This document shows, one piece after another, positions 41,054 to 49,646 of a stretch of DNA of 64,000 nucleotides. The notes beneath the pieces were generated by a model. That model ran no database searches. It saw nothing but the letters and a program-made list of their open reading frames with translations, and was not told the DNA's origin. This stretch comes from Natronobeatus ordinarius (GTDB lineage: Archaea; Halobacteriota; Halobacteria; Halobacteriales; Natrialbaceae). The translations under genes and the position numbers were made by a program. The stretch covers positions 1,860,001 to 1,924,000 of the forward strand of contig NZ_CP101456.1 of the NCBI RefSeq assembly GCF_024362485.1. Direction: 5' to 3'. Position 1 is the stretch's first letter. The number at the start of each line of letters is the position of its first letter.

Positions 41054-41245
41054 CAATTGTAATGGCCAATCCACGGTGCAAGACTCATCCTCTATATCGG
41101 TCACTGCGATTTCATTATGTCATCAATCTGTCACGCCGAGGATATGAAAACTCACGCTAATCACTACAGCGAGGGGGCTGTTTGAAACGCGCCGCGTGCG
41201 TCTCTCTGCGCCATAGCGAACGAACCGCGGACGATCGCCCTCGAG

Positions 41246-42502
41246 TCAGCGTCGAGATCGAACCAGCAGAATCAGCGCGAGCGCGAGCGCGCCGGCGGGA
41301 AACGCCGCGAGGACGAGGAAGACGAGGCTTGGCCCGCCGTAGGTCAGCGCGATCCCGGCGATCGAGGCGCCCGCGGCGCCGACGCCGAACGTGCCCAGGT
41401 AGACGTAGCCGAACGAGAGGCCGTGGACCTCGGCGGGGGCGGAGACGCCGACAAGCGCCTGCAAGATTGGCGCGTAGAGGTAGACGCAGACGCCGAGGAC
41501 GGCACAGACGAGGAGGAACGCCCCGGTGCCGAGTTCGGCGGCCGGAACGAACAGCAGGGAGACGGCCACGAGGGCGGCGAACGCGCCGATGATCGCCGCC
41601 TGCGGGTTCACCCGATCGCTGAGCTTCCCGCCGACGATCTGGCCGACGGCGCCGAGCATCAGCAAGCCGGCGTAGAGGTACTGGCTGGGGTCGAACGACT
41701 CGCCGGCGATGACGACGGGGTCGAACACCGCGAGATCGGCGAGGACGTCCGGCAGGAACGTGAAGACGCCCCGGTAGTAGATCCCCGCGAGCATCGCGAT
41801 CCCGAAGACGACGAGGAAGGCGCTCGCAAAGAGCGTCTTCGTGCCGGCGAGCACCTCCCGGAGCGGCTGGCCCTCGCCCCCGCCGTCGGTCGTGACCTCC
41901 TCGTCGACGCCCGCGGTCTCGTCGAACTCGAGTCGGAACGCGAGGACGGCGATCACGACGGCGGGCAGTGCGAACAGCGCGGCGACGAGTTGCCAGTCGG
42001 AGAACGTGAGCAGGATCGCCGCGACGAACGGGCCGAAGGCGGTGCCGACGTTGCCGGCCGCGCCGTGGTAGGCGAGGACGGTTCCCTGGCGCTCGCTTCC
42101 TCGAGTGATCAACGAGAGCGCTGCGGGGTGATAGACGCTGGCGGCGGCGCCCCAGAGGATCAGCGCGATCGCGAGGACGGCGATCGACGGGGAGTCGGCG
42201 ATCGCCAGGTGTTCGGTGATCGCCGGAGAGGCGCTCACCAGGAGAAAGCCACCGCCCATCCCAAGGATCGACGCCGTGACGAGCGTCTTCGAGCCGTAGG
42301 AGTCAGCGAGAATGCCACTCGGCACGGCGCCGACGCCGATGAGCGCGTAGCCGACGGCGACGACGGTCCCTAACACGGCCGGCGAGACGTCGAAGACGTC
42401 GAGCCAGACGACGACGAACAGCGGGATCGTGAGTTCGTAGGCGTGGAACGTCGCGTGACCGATCATCGTGAAGCGGGCGATCGATCGGTCGTTCGCGTCC
42501 AT
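41246..42502 (-). CDS. Major facilitator superfamily transporter
   Basis: This 418-residue protein has about twelve membrane helices with a central acidic loop (about residues 195-215). Conserved features include G-I-L-A-D-S-Y-G-S-K in the loop between helices 2 and 3 and G-K-L-S-D-R-V-N in the matching loop of the second half. The substrate cannot be assigned. ATG at 42502 is chosen because the helix 1 region follows; the frame is open further upstream with no membrane character. Confidence 0.83.
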   Translation of the reverse strand: MDANDRSIARFTMIGHATFHAYELTIPLFVVVWLDVFDVSPAVLGTVVAVGYALIGVGAVPSGILADSYGSKTLVTASILGMGGGFLLVSASPAITEHLAIADSPSIAVLAIALILWGAAASVYHPAALSLITRGSERQGTVLAYHGAAGNVGTAFGPFVAAILLTFSDWQLVAALFALPAVVIAVLAFRLEFDETAGVDEEVTTDGGGEGQPLREVLAGTKTLFASAFLVVFGIAMLAGIYYRGVFTFLPDVLADLAVFDPVVIAGESFDPSQYLYAGLLMLGAVGQIVGGKLSDRVNPQAAIIGAFAALVAVSLLFVPAAELGTGAFLLVCAVLGVCVYLYAPILQALVGVSAPAEVHGLSFGYVYLGTFGVGAAGASIAGIALTYGGPSLVFLVLAAFPAGALALALILLVRSRR

Positions 42503-42605
42503 GCTCCGGTCGTTGGTTCGACCTCCTCTAAGCTCTATGGAAGTCGGCACGGGCCGAGTGCCGTCGCTCGAGTCGACGAGTCGGGCCGAAAACGAGTGAC
42601 CGAAT

Positions 42606-43754
42606 TTACAGGTAGCCCTCGGCAGCGAGCCGGTCGATTCCCTCGCGCAGGCGCTCCTCGCTGGCCGCGTAGGAGATCCGGGCGTAGCCGGGCGTTCCGA
42701 ACGCACTCCCGGGGACCGTGGCGACGTGGGCGTCCTCGAGCGCGCCCTCACACCACTCCTGGTCGTTCTCGCCGGTGGGGAGCATCATGTAAAAAGCCCC
42801 GTCGGGAACCGCGACGTCGACGTCGTGTTCGGCGAGTAAGTCGACCACGAGGTCCCGGCGTCCCTCGAACGCCTCGACCATTTCGGAAACTGCGTCGTCG
42901 GTGTTCTCGAGCGCCTCGATGCCGGCGTGCTGGACGAAGTTGACGGCCGAGGAGACGGAGTGGCTGTGGAGTTTGCCGGCCTGGCTGACCAGCTCCTCGG
43001 GCCCGGCGAAGTAGCCCAGCCGCCAGCCGGTCATCGAGTACGCCTTCGAGAAGCCGTTGACCGTCACGGTGCGGTCGGCCATCCCCTCGAGCGTGCCCAG
43101 ACTGGTGGGGGAAACGCCGTAGGTGATCTCCTTGTAGATCTCATCGGAGATGACGGTGACGTCGTGCTCGACCGCGAGATCGCGGACGCCCTCGAGGGCG
43201 GCGTCGGAATAGACGGCGCCGGTGGGGTTCGACGGCGAGTTGACGATCAGTAGTTCGGTCTCCGCCGAAACGACCTTCTCGAGGTCCGAAAGGGCGGGCT
43301 CGAGCTGGAAGTCGTACGGCGAGAGGTCGACGCGGGTGAGGTAGCCGCCGGCCATCTTGACCATCGCCTCGTAGGAGACCCACGCGGGGTCGAGCAGGAC
43401 GACCTCGTCGCCGTCGTCGACCAGCGCGTGGATGACTTCGTACAGCGCCTGCTTCGCGCCGGGCGTGACGATGATCTCGTCGGTACTGTGTTCGAGGCCA
43501 TCGGCAGCGAGCTTCTCGGCGATCGCCTCACGAAGCTCGAGGATCCCGGCCGAGGTAGTGTAGCCGGTGTGACCGGCGTCCATCGCGTCTTTGCCCGCCT
43601 GGACGACGTTTTCGGGGGTGGGGAAGTCGGGTTCGCCGACGGAGAGGTCGACGACGTCCGCGCCCTCGGCCTCGAGTTCGGTCGCGAGCGCGGAGATGGC
43701 GAGCGTTGCTGACGGTTCGACACGGGTTACGCGGTCGGTGAAGTCCATGGTCAT
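42606..43754 (-). CDS. Pyridoxal phosphate-dependent aminotransferase (class I, aspartate type)
   Basis: This 382-residue fold-type I aminotransferase has N-S-P-S-N-P-T-G at 172-179, the D-E-I-Y segment near 204-207, the Schiff-base lysine K237 in G-F-S-K-A-Y-S and the W-R-L-G-Y-F-A helix. Length and motifs fit aspartate or broad-specificity aminotransferases. Its ATG overlaps the ribH stop by ATGA, which couples it to riboflavin synthesis in this genome; a metabolic link is not obvious. Confidence 0.92.
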   Translation of the reverse strand: MTMDFTDRVTRVEPSATLAISALATELEAEGADVVDLSVGEPDFPTPENVVQAGKDAMDAGHTGYTTSAGILELREAIAEKLAADGLEHSTDEIIVTPGAKQALYEVIHALVDDGDEVVLLDPAWVSYEAMVKMAGGYLTRVDLSPYDFQLEPALSDLEKVVSAETELLIVNSPSNPTGAVYSDAALEGVRDLAVEHDVTVISDEIYKEITYGVSPTSLGTLEGMADRTVTVNGFSKAYSMTGWRLGYFAGPEELVSQAGKLHSHSVSSAVNFVQHAGIEALENTDDAVSEMVEAFEGRRDLVVDLLAEHDVDVAVPDGAFYMMLPTGENDQEWCEGALEDAHVATVPGSAFGTPGYARISYAASEERLREGIDRLAAEGYL

Positions 43755-44167
43755 GGTTCTGGGTCGGGAAGTTCGTCGACGAGATCGATCGCACCCTCGA
43801 CGGCCGTGGCGGCGTTTTCGACGCGTTCGCGGGCCTCCGCGGCGGACATGCCGGGGCCCGTGACGCCCAGGGTGACGGGGGTGTCACGCTCGAGGCTGAC
43901 GTCGGAGAGCCGACCGGCCGTTGCGTCGGCGATCACCTGGTCGTGGTCGGTGTCGCCGGTGATGATCGAGCCGAGGACGGCGACGGCGTCGATCTCCTCG
44001 CGACGGGCGAGTCGGTCCGCCGCCAGCGGTGCGTCGTACGCACCGGGGACGCGAACCGTCTCGGCAACCGTCGCGTCGGCGTCGGCCGCGGCTTCGCGGG
44101 CCGCCTCCTCCATCTGCTCGGTGATCGGGCGATTGAACTGCGCGACCACCAGTCCGAGCGTGGTCAT
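43751..44167 (-). CDS. ribH: 6,7-dimethyl-8-ribityllumazine synthase
   Basis: This 138-residue enzyme condenses 5-amino-6-ribitylaminouracil with dihydroxybutanone phosphate in the penultimate step of riboflavin synthesis. Signatures are V-A-Q-F-N-R at residues 7-12, V-R-V-P-G-A-Y-D-A-P-L-A, and V-L-G-S-I-I-T-G-D-T-D-H-D, which includes the catalytic His. It has the short archaeal length. CCTCTTTTACC upstream at leaderless distance supports the start. Confidence 0.93.
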   Translation of the reverse strand: MTTLGLVVAQFNRPITEQMEEAAREAAADADATVAETVRVPGAYDAPLAADRLARREEIDAVAVLGSIITGDTDHDQVIADATAGRLSDVSLERDTPVTLGVTGPGMSAAEARERVENAATAVEGAIDLVDELPDPEP

Positions 44168-44427
44168 ATCCGTTGGGTTGTGCGGGTTGGTAAAAGAGGT
44201 ACCGTTCCGTGCGAAGGTGACGGGGTACCTCCCGGTAAAATCCGTCCGTCTGCGACGTTCGCATCTCAGCTGTCGATCCGATCGTCCGGGCGGCTGGCAC
44301 GCTCGAGGGGCCGACGTCTCGTCCGAACCGCTGTCCGTCAGCTCCGGCGCAATCGAAACCGGATCGCGATTGCGACGGTCACTCGGTACAGCACTCCGTC
44401 GCTGCCGCCACGACGAAGTGACGGCCC

Positions 44428-44709
44428 TTACAGGAGGTCTTCGACGTACTGGTCTTCCCAGCTCCGTCGGTCCTCGATCTCGCGTTTGCCCCTGCGGGTG
44501 ACGGTGTAGAAGTTGGTCCGGCGGTCCTTGGTACCCTTCTCGAGGAGTCCCTTCTCGACGAGCGTATCGAGGTTGGGGTAGAGCCGTCCGTGGTGGATTT
44601 CGGACTCGTAGTAGTTCTCGAGTTCGTCTTTGATCGCGAGGCCGTGTGGTTCCTCGAGTCCCGCTGCGACGTACAGGAGGTCACGCTGGAAGCCGGTGAG
44701 GTCGTACAT
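44428..44709 (-). CDS. PadR-family transcriptional regulator
   Basis: This 93-residue protein is a PadR winged helix. It has F-Q-R-D-L-L-Y-V-A-A-G-L near the start, the recognition-helix segment H-H-G-R-L-Y-P-N-L-D-T-L-V-E-K-G-L-L and the wing R-R-T-N-F-Y-T-V-T-R-R-G. It lacks the usual C-terminal dimerisation helix, as do many short haloarchaeal PadR proteins. An A/T-rich box (44731-44746) about 30 bases upstream fits the ATG at 44709. Target genes unknown. Confidence 0.88.
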   Translation of the reverse strand: MYDLTGFQRDLLYVAAGLEEPHGLAIKDELENYYESEIHHGRLYPNLDTLVEKGLLEKGTKDRRTNFYTVTRRGKREIEDRRSWEDQYVEDLL

Positions 44710-45129
44710 GACTGTCCATACGAGGGGGGCATTAATTAAATACATTGAATTGATGATTGTCATGAGCCCAAACATGTCTGACAGGATCCGACGACGGTCC
44801 GCTCACGAGAACTGTCGGTCTGTGCTGACTCACGCGATCGCGGTCCCGGCGTCGCGACCCCGTCTCGAACGGCAGGTGCGCCCTGGAGTTTCGGGGGAAA
44901 CCAGTCGAGATGGTACGACCACGACACGACACCGATCTGTAACGAGGAGCCGTCGGTCGATCTCGTCTCAGGATGCCTGGATGTACCGGCGTTCGACACG
45001 GCGACCGAGAAGCGACGAGACGGAACGGTCGTCGGTCGAGCGGAGACGGCAGGGAACGATGCACGTCCGTGAATACCCCGTGGACGGGAAAGAGCAAGGT
45101 TTACACTTCCGTGCAGACCGTTGTCGAGC
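44710..45129. other. Intergenic region between divergent padR and purD
   Basis: These 420 bases hold the padR promoter at one end and a purD box (TTTACAC near 45100) at the other. Open frames in between have no recognisable domain or promoter and are not called. Confidence 0.55.
44731..44746 (-). promoter_or_regulatory. A/T-rich promoter box of the PadR gene
   Basis: ATTAATTAAATACATT (plus strand) is centred about 30 bases before the padR ATG. PadR proteins often regulate themselves, so the region may also hold an operator. Confidence 0.55.
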
Positions 45130-46422
45130 ATGAGCGAGACCGTGCTGCTGATCGGCGGGGGCGGACGCGAACACGCTATCGCCCGCACGATCGAGGACAG
45201 CGACTGCGACCTGTACGCCTGTGCGAGCAACCGGAACCCGGGGATCGCCCGGATCGCCGCGGGCTTCGAGTCGCTCGAGGAGACCGACCCGGAGGCGGTC
45301 GTCGCCTACGCCGAGGACGTGGGGGCGACGCTCGCGGTCGTCGGTCCCGAGGCACCACTCGACGTCGGCGTCGTGGACGCACTCGAGGACGCCGGCGTCT
45401 ACGCGTTCGGCCCGAAGCGAGCGCAGGCGCGCATCGAGACGGACAAGGCGTTCCAGCGGCGGTTCATGGCCGAGAACGACGTTCCGGGCTGCCCGGACTT
45501 CGAGACGTTCGACGACTCCGAAGCCGCCTGCGACTTCATCGACGAGTACGGCGGCGACCTCGCGATCAAGCCCGCCGGCCTCACGGGTGGGAAGGGCGTG
45601 AAAGTCATCGGCGACCAGGTCACTCCCGAAGAGGGCAAGGCGTACATCCGCGACTCCGAATACGACCAGCTCGTCCTAGAAGAGCGGCTGATCGGCGAGG
45701 AGGTCACGATTCAGGCGTTCGTCGCCAACGGCTCCGTCCGGACGGCCCCCGCCGTCCAGGATCACAAGCGCGCCTACGAGGGCGACGAGGGGCCGAACAC
45801 CGGCGGGATGGGCAGCTACTCCGACGCGAGCCGCGAGTTGCCGTTCATGACCGAGGCCGACTACGAGCGGGCCGTCGAGATCATCGAAGCGACCGTCGAC
45901 GCCCTCGAGGGCTACCGCGGCATCCTCTACGGCCAGTTCATGCTCACCGCGGACGGTCCAAAGGTCATCGAGTACAACGCCCGCTTCGGCGACCCCGAGG
46001 CGATGAACACGCTGCCGACGCTCGAGACCGACTTCCTCGACGTCCTCGTCGCGGCCCGCGAGGGCGAGTCGCTACCTGACCTCGAGTTCGCCGAGCAGGC
46101 GACGGTCTGTAAGTACGCGGTGCCCGAGGGGTACCCGACGGAGCCGAAGGCGGGGGCGAAGGTGCAGGTCGACGAAGAGAGTGCCGGGGATGCCCTCCTG
46201 TTCTACGCGAGCGTCGACGAACGCGACGACGGCATCTACACGACCACCTCCCGTTCGTTCGCCGTCGTCGGGCTGGCCGACACGATCGCCGAGGCCGAGG
46301 AGATCGCCGAGGACGCCCTCGCGGTCGCAGGCGACGAAGGGCTGCACATGCGCCACGACATCGGGAAGGCGGAGCTCGTTCAGCGGCGGATCGACCACAT
46401 GGCGGAGCTGCGCGGGGACTGA
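45130..46422 (+). CDS. purD: Phosphoribosylamine-glycine ligase
   Basis: This 430-residue ATP-grasp enzyme makes glycinamide ribonucleotide, the second step of purine synthesis. It has the N-terminal L-I-G-G-G-G-R-E-H-A-I-A motif, D-V-P-G-C-P in the lid region, the K-P-A-G-L-T-G-G-K-G-V loop, and the G-P-N-T-G-G-M-G-S-Y signature. A box TTTACAC about 27 bases upstream fits the ATG at 45130. Confidence 0.95.
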   Translation: MSETVLLIGGGGREHAIARTIEDSDCDLYACASNRNPGIARIAAGFESLEETDPEAVVAYAEDVGATLAVVGPEAPLDVGVVDALEDAGVYAFGPKRAQARIETDKAFQRRFMAENDVPGCPDFETFDDSEAACDFIDEYGGDLAIKPAGLTGGKGVKVIGDQVTPEEGKAYIRDSEYDQLVLEERLIGEEVTIQAFVANGSVRTAPAVQDHKRAYEGDEGPNTGGMGSYSDASRELPFMTEADYERAVEIIEATVDALEGYRGILYGQFMLTADGPKVIEYNARFGDPEAMNTLPTLETDFLDVLVAAREGESLPDLEFAEQATVCKYAVPEGYPTEPKAGAKVQVDEESAGDALLFYASVDERDDGIYTTTSRSFAVVGLADTIAEAEEIAEDALAVAGDEGLHMRHDIGKAELVQRRIDHMAELRGD

Positions 46423-46563
46423 CCGCGCACGGACTGGCGTCGCGGTTCGATTTTCGAGTTGCTAAAGGCTTTCCTGGCCCGAGTCCCGAGTGAACGACAA
46501 ACGCGTCCGACGCGACCGCCGAGGCCGTCGACGCTCCCACCGGACACTCGAGGCCCGACCACC

Positions 46564-47442
46564 GTGACGAACCAACCGACGCTCACGAGCACGCGACGCG
46601 GACTCCCCGCGCTGAAAGCTGCGCTCCTCGTGGCGGTCCACAGTAATTTCTTCATCTCGCTTGCTGCCACGAGCGTGGCCGTCACGACGATCGTCCTCGC
46701 CGGATTTCGCCTCGAGGTCGTGCCGCTGTTCATCGTGTTCACGGTCACGCTGTTCGTCTACAGCGTCAACCGGCTGACGGACTTAGCGGAGGACGAGCGA
46801 AACGTCCCGGGCCGAGCGGCGTTCACGCGACGATACGGGCGGCTGTCACTGGCGCTGGGCGTTCTCGGCTATCTGGTCGCGATCGCGCTGGCGATCGCCT
46901 GGGGGCTGCCGCTGGCTGGCTTCCTGGTGCTCCCGCTGCTCGTCGTGCTGCTGTACTCGACGCTCCAGCTGAAACAGGTCTTCCTCGTGAAGAACCTCGT
47001 CGTCGGCGCCGCCTGGGGAGTGATCCCGCTGGGCGTCGGCGTCTACTTCGGTGACCTCTGGCGACTCGAGATCCTGTTTCTCGCCGCGCACGTCGGCGCC
47101 ATGATCACGGTCGCGGCGGTGATCTTCGACGTGAAGGACATCGAGGGCGATCGAGCGGAGGGCATTCGGACGGTGCCGAACGTCTACGGGCCGCGGGCGA
47201 CGCGGATCGTCAGCCAGGCCGCGAACGTCGCCGTCGCGGTCGGCGTCGTCGCGTTCGTCGTCGCTGGTGCCCTCCCGGCGTCGTTTCTCGTCTTGCTCTC
47301 GTTTCACGGCTACGTGGGTGGCTACGTTCCGTTCGCCACGCCGGAGCGAACGCCACTGTTCTACGGGTTCGTCGTCGACGGCGAGCACGTCTTTCTGGCG
47401 GTCGTCGTCCTCACGCTGGAACTCCTCGGCGTGCTCGGTTGA
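46564..47442 (+). CDS. UbiA-family prenyltransferase
   Basis: This 292-residue protein has about nine membrane helices and the two Mg-diphosphate motifs of UbiA enzymes: N69-R-L-T-D73 and D189-x2-D-x3-D196 (D-V-K-D-I-E-G-D). It transfers a prenyl chain to an aromatic or lipid acceptor; menaquinone, haem A/O or archaeal lipid routes are all possible. The GTG at 46564 starts just before the first helix; the frame is open from 46459. The palindromic element copy 2 starts 8 bases after its stop. Confidence 0.82.
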   Translation: MTNQPTLTSTRRGLPALKAALLVAVHSNFFISLAATSVAVTTIVLAGFRLEVVPLFIVFTVTLFVYSVNRLTDLAEDERNVPGRAAFTRRYGRLSLALGVLGYLVAIALAIAWGLPLAGFLVLPLLVVLLYSTLQLKQVFLVKNLVVGAAWGVIPLGVGVYFGDLWRLEILFLAAHVGAMITVAAVIFDVKDIEGDRAEGIRTVPNVYGPRATRIVSQAANVAVAVGVVAFVVAGALPASFLVLLSFHGYVGGYVPFATPERTPLFYGFVVDGEHVFLAVVVLTLELLGVLG

Positions 47443-47449
47443 CGGACTG

Positions 47450-47529
47450 ATACGGATCATTGTAACGTGTTACCGGTGATCGCTGTCCCATCCGAGCGAT
47501 CACCGGTAACGAATCACAATAGACCGTAT
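47450..47529 (-). repeat. 80-base palindromic element, copy 2 (inverted relative to copy 1)
   Basis: Core arms TTACCGGTGATCGCT (47470-47484) and AGCGATCACCGGTAA (47495-47509) surround a 10-base loop, as in copy 1. Read in reverse complement, its first 35 bases are identical to the first 35 of copy 1. It lies between the convergent ends of the UbiA gene and the methyltransferase gene. Confidence 0.85.
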
Positions 47530-47558
47530 GACTCCTCGAGCGTTCGATCGCGCGCTGC

Positions 47559-48191
47559 TCAGCGACCGGAACGGCTCGACGCCGTCTGAAACGTCCGGAT
47601 GGTATCTTTCCGCTCTGAGGTCACGGCGACTTCGACGAAGCCCCGATCGGTGAAGATCGCGTTCCAGTCGCGGTAGTAGAGCGGGAACTCGTCGTTGACG
47701 TAGTTCACGTCGTCGGTCGATCCCGTCCGGTCGGGACCGCCTTCGTTCTCCACGGTGATGAGCAGGTCGGCCGTAATGCGCGACAGCTCGTCGAAGACCC
47801 ACTCGGCGTCCGGGTGAACGTGCTGGAGCGTCTCCACCGAGTACACCGCGTCGAACTGGTCGTCGTCGAACTCGCCGATCACGTCCTCGATCGCGCCGTG
47901 ATAGAACTCCCCGCTGGCTGCGAGGTCGGGGTAGGTTCCCTCCATCACGTCGAACGCGTCGTCGTTGACGTCGATTCCGGCGAGGGTATCGAAGCCGTGA
48001 TCGAAGAGGTGTGAGAGGTGCCGACCCGAACTGCAGCCGAGCTCGAGGACGGCCGCGTCTCGGTCGAGGAACCGCTCGAGGAGGCGGCGAACAACGTCGC
48101 TCGTCTCGTTCGGGCCGTAGTAGGCGTAGTACGCCGGGGAAAACTCGCCGGAGCGTTGCGCCCACTCGCGTCGAACGTCGGTAGAATTCAC
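47559..48191 (-). CDS. Class I SAM-dependent methyltransferase
   Basis: This 210-residue methyltransferase has motif I V-L-E-L-G-C-S-S-G-R-H near residue 43, the I-D-V-N-D-D-A acidic strand end and the V-Y-S-V-E-T-L-Q-H-V-H post II motif. It belongs to the broad UbiE/Coq5-like set; the acceptor is unknown. Start GTG at 48191, with GTG at 48200 as an alternative. Divergent from the acyltransferase gene. Confidence 0.8.
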   Translation of the reverse strand: MNSTDVRREWAQRSGEFSPAYYAYYGPNETSDVVRRLLERFLDRDAAVLELGCSSGRHLSHLFDHGFDTLAGIDVNDDAFDVMEGTYPDLAASGEFYHGAIEDVIGEFDDDQFDAVYSVETLQHVHPDAEWVFDELSRITADLLITVENEGGPDRTGSTDDVNYVNDEFPLYYRDWNAIFTDRGFVEVAVTSERKDTIRTFQTASSRSGR

Positions 48192-48287
48192 GTGTGTCAC
48201 TCGTGACGGACACGTAAAGCCCCTTGGAGTTCTCGAGGCGACAGCGCCGATAGGTTTGATGTACAGTCCCCCGCAACGTCCATACCA

Positions 48288-48818
48288 GTGACCGCAGATC
48301 GCTCGAGACACGACCGCGTGGCACGCCACCCGACGCCCGGAGCCGGAAACTCGCTTTCTCGCTGGACGAGCGCCCGCAACCCGATCCGGGTCGCGATCAA
48401 CTACGTCGTCATCTGGCTCGTTCGGATTTCGCCGAGCCTGAAACTCAAACGGTGGCTCCTGCGTCGGATCGGGGTGACCGTCGGTGAGGGCGTCTCCTGG
48501 GGGCTCGAGGCCACGCCAGACGTCTTCTGGCCGGACCTGATCACCCTCGAGGACCACGCCCTGGTCGGCTACGACGCGACGATCCTCTGTCACGAATTCC
48601 TCCAGGACGAGTACCGGACGGGCGAGGTCGTGATCGGCGAGCGGGCGATGATCGGCGCGGGGGCGATAATCCTTCCGGGCGTCGAGATCGGCGAGGGGGC
48701 GAGCATCGCGGCCAACTCGCTCGTAACGCGAGACGTCCCCCCGGGCGAGACGGTCGCGGGCGTTCCGGCCAGACCGATGGGATCGGCCGGCGGGCGGGAC
48801 GACGAGGTCCTGGACTGA
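48288..48818 (+). CDS. Left-handed beta-helix acyltransferase
   Basis: This 176-residue protein has hexapeptide repeats forming a left-handed beta helix from about residue 80 on (the V-I-G-E-R-A-M-I-G-A-G-A-I-I-L-P-G-V stretch, then I-G-E-G-A). It ends with V-T-R-D-V-P-P-G-E and V-A-G-V-P-A-R-P, the usual end of maltose/galactoside acetyltransferase-like enzymes. A hydrophobic segment at about 35-50 may touch the membrane. The substrate is probably a sugar or lipid. GTG start. Confidence 0.82.
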   Translation: MTADRSRHDRVARHPTPGAGNSLSRWTSARNPIRVAINYVVIWLVRISPSLKLKRWLLRRIGVTVGEGVSWGLEATPDVFWPDLITLEDHALVGYDATILCHEFLQDEYRTGEVVIGERAMIGAGAIILPGVEIGEGASIAANSLVTRDVPPGETVAGVPARPMGSAGGRDDEVLD

Positions 48819-48886
48819 TCATCCAAATCCGAACGCACGCGTCGACGGCACAGTCAGTATTTTCGTCCGTCCGCGTCGAGGACCCA

Positions 48887-48961
48887 GTGAGTGAGCGACG
48901 ATACCGGCGCCACTCGGCTGAACTCGTCGTGAAGACACTCGAGTCGATCGACGACGACTGA
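48887..48961 (+). CDS. Candidate 24-residue small protein
   Basis: A GTG-started frame encodes a charged 24-residue peptide (M-S-E-R-R-Y-R-R-H-S...E-S-I-D-D-D). AGTATTTT about 27 bases upstream gives the leaderless spacing. It is not recognised and could be chance. Confidence 0.2.
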   Translation: MSERRYRRHSAELVVKTLESIDDD

Positions 48962-48983
48962 CGAACCGACTCGAGTCGGACGA

Positions 48984-49646
48984 CTACCGAGGAAGATCGT
49001 CCGGCACGTCGACGTCGCGGCGCACGCCCGGATCGTCGACGGCGACGAGCGCGCTCGAGTCGTCCTCGAGCAGGATCCGACGGCCGCCGATGTCGCCTTC
49101 CACGCCGGTCAGTTGCTCGAAGAAGCGAGCGTCGAACAGCACCGGGTTGCCGCGCTCGCCCTCGTAGGCGGCCGCCAGCGCGTCACCCGTTCCGGCGGCG
49201 TAGGCGGCGACGAGCGCGTCGACGGTCCTGGGATCGACGAACGGCATGTCCCCGAGCGCGACGACGACGGCGTCGGCCGCGGTTCGCCCCCGGATCGTCC
49301 GGATCCCCGTTCGGACCGACGACGCCTGGCCGCGCTCGTACGCCTCGTTGACGACGAACTCGAGGGGCAGCCCCTCGAGCGCGTCCCGGACGCGCCTGGC
49401 CTCGTGGCCCAGGACGACGACGATCGGGTCGATGCGCGAATCGACGAGCGTTCGGGCGGCGTGGCGGACGATCGGCTCGCCGTCGACGTCCTCGAGCAGT
49501 TTGTTCTCGCTCCCGAAGCGACTGCTCGTGCCGGCGGCGAGCAGGAGTCCGGCGACGGCGGGGCCGTCCTCGAGGTCGACGCCTGGATCGACCCCGTCAC
49601 GATCGACGATCGGCAGGTCAGCCGGCGGATCGCGGTCCGGACTCAT
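48984..49646 (-). CDS. MobA/MocA-like molybdenum cofactor nucleotidyltransferase
   Basis: This 220-residue protein is a nucleotidyltransferase of the MobA/MocA type. It has L-L-L-A-A-G-T-S-S-R-F-G with a following K-L-L (about 31-50), and A-L-G-D-M-P-F-V near 145. The R-G-N-P-V-L-F motif (about 175) is usual in MocA, which adds CMP to molybdopterin for xanthine-oxidase-type enzymes. Its start overlaps the moeA stop by 4 bases, and XdhC lies nearby, so a MocA-like role is favoured over GTP-dependent MobA. Confidence 0.82.
   Translation of the reverse strand: MSPDRDPPADLPIVDRDGVDPGVDLEDGPAVAGLLLAAGTSSRFGSENKLLEDVDGEPIVRHAARTLVDSRIDPIVVVLGHEARRVRDALEGLPLEFVVNEAYERGQASSVRTGIRTIRGRTAADAVVVALGDMPFVDPRTVDALVAAYAAGTGDALAAAYEGERGNPVLFDARFFEQLTGVEGDIGGRRILLEDDSSALVAVDDPGVRRDVDVPDDLPR

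Noticed and set aside
44732-45097. A minus-strand ORF of about 120 codons between padR and purD
   Set aside because: Several overlapping frames of similar length are open here, none has a domain or a promoter at a sensible distance.
47450-47529. The palindrome after the UbiA gene as an ordinary transcription terminator
   Set aside because: Other copies lie upstream of genes and between divergent genes, arms extend to 35 bases, and no T run follows, so a dispersed repeat explains it better, although it may also stop transcription here.
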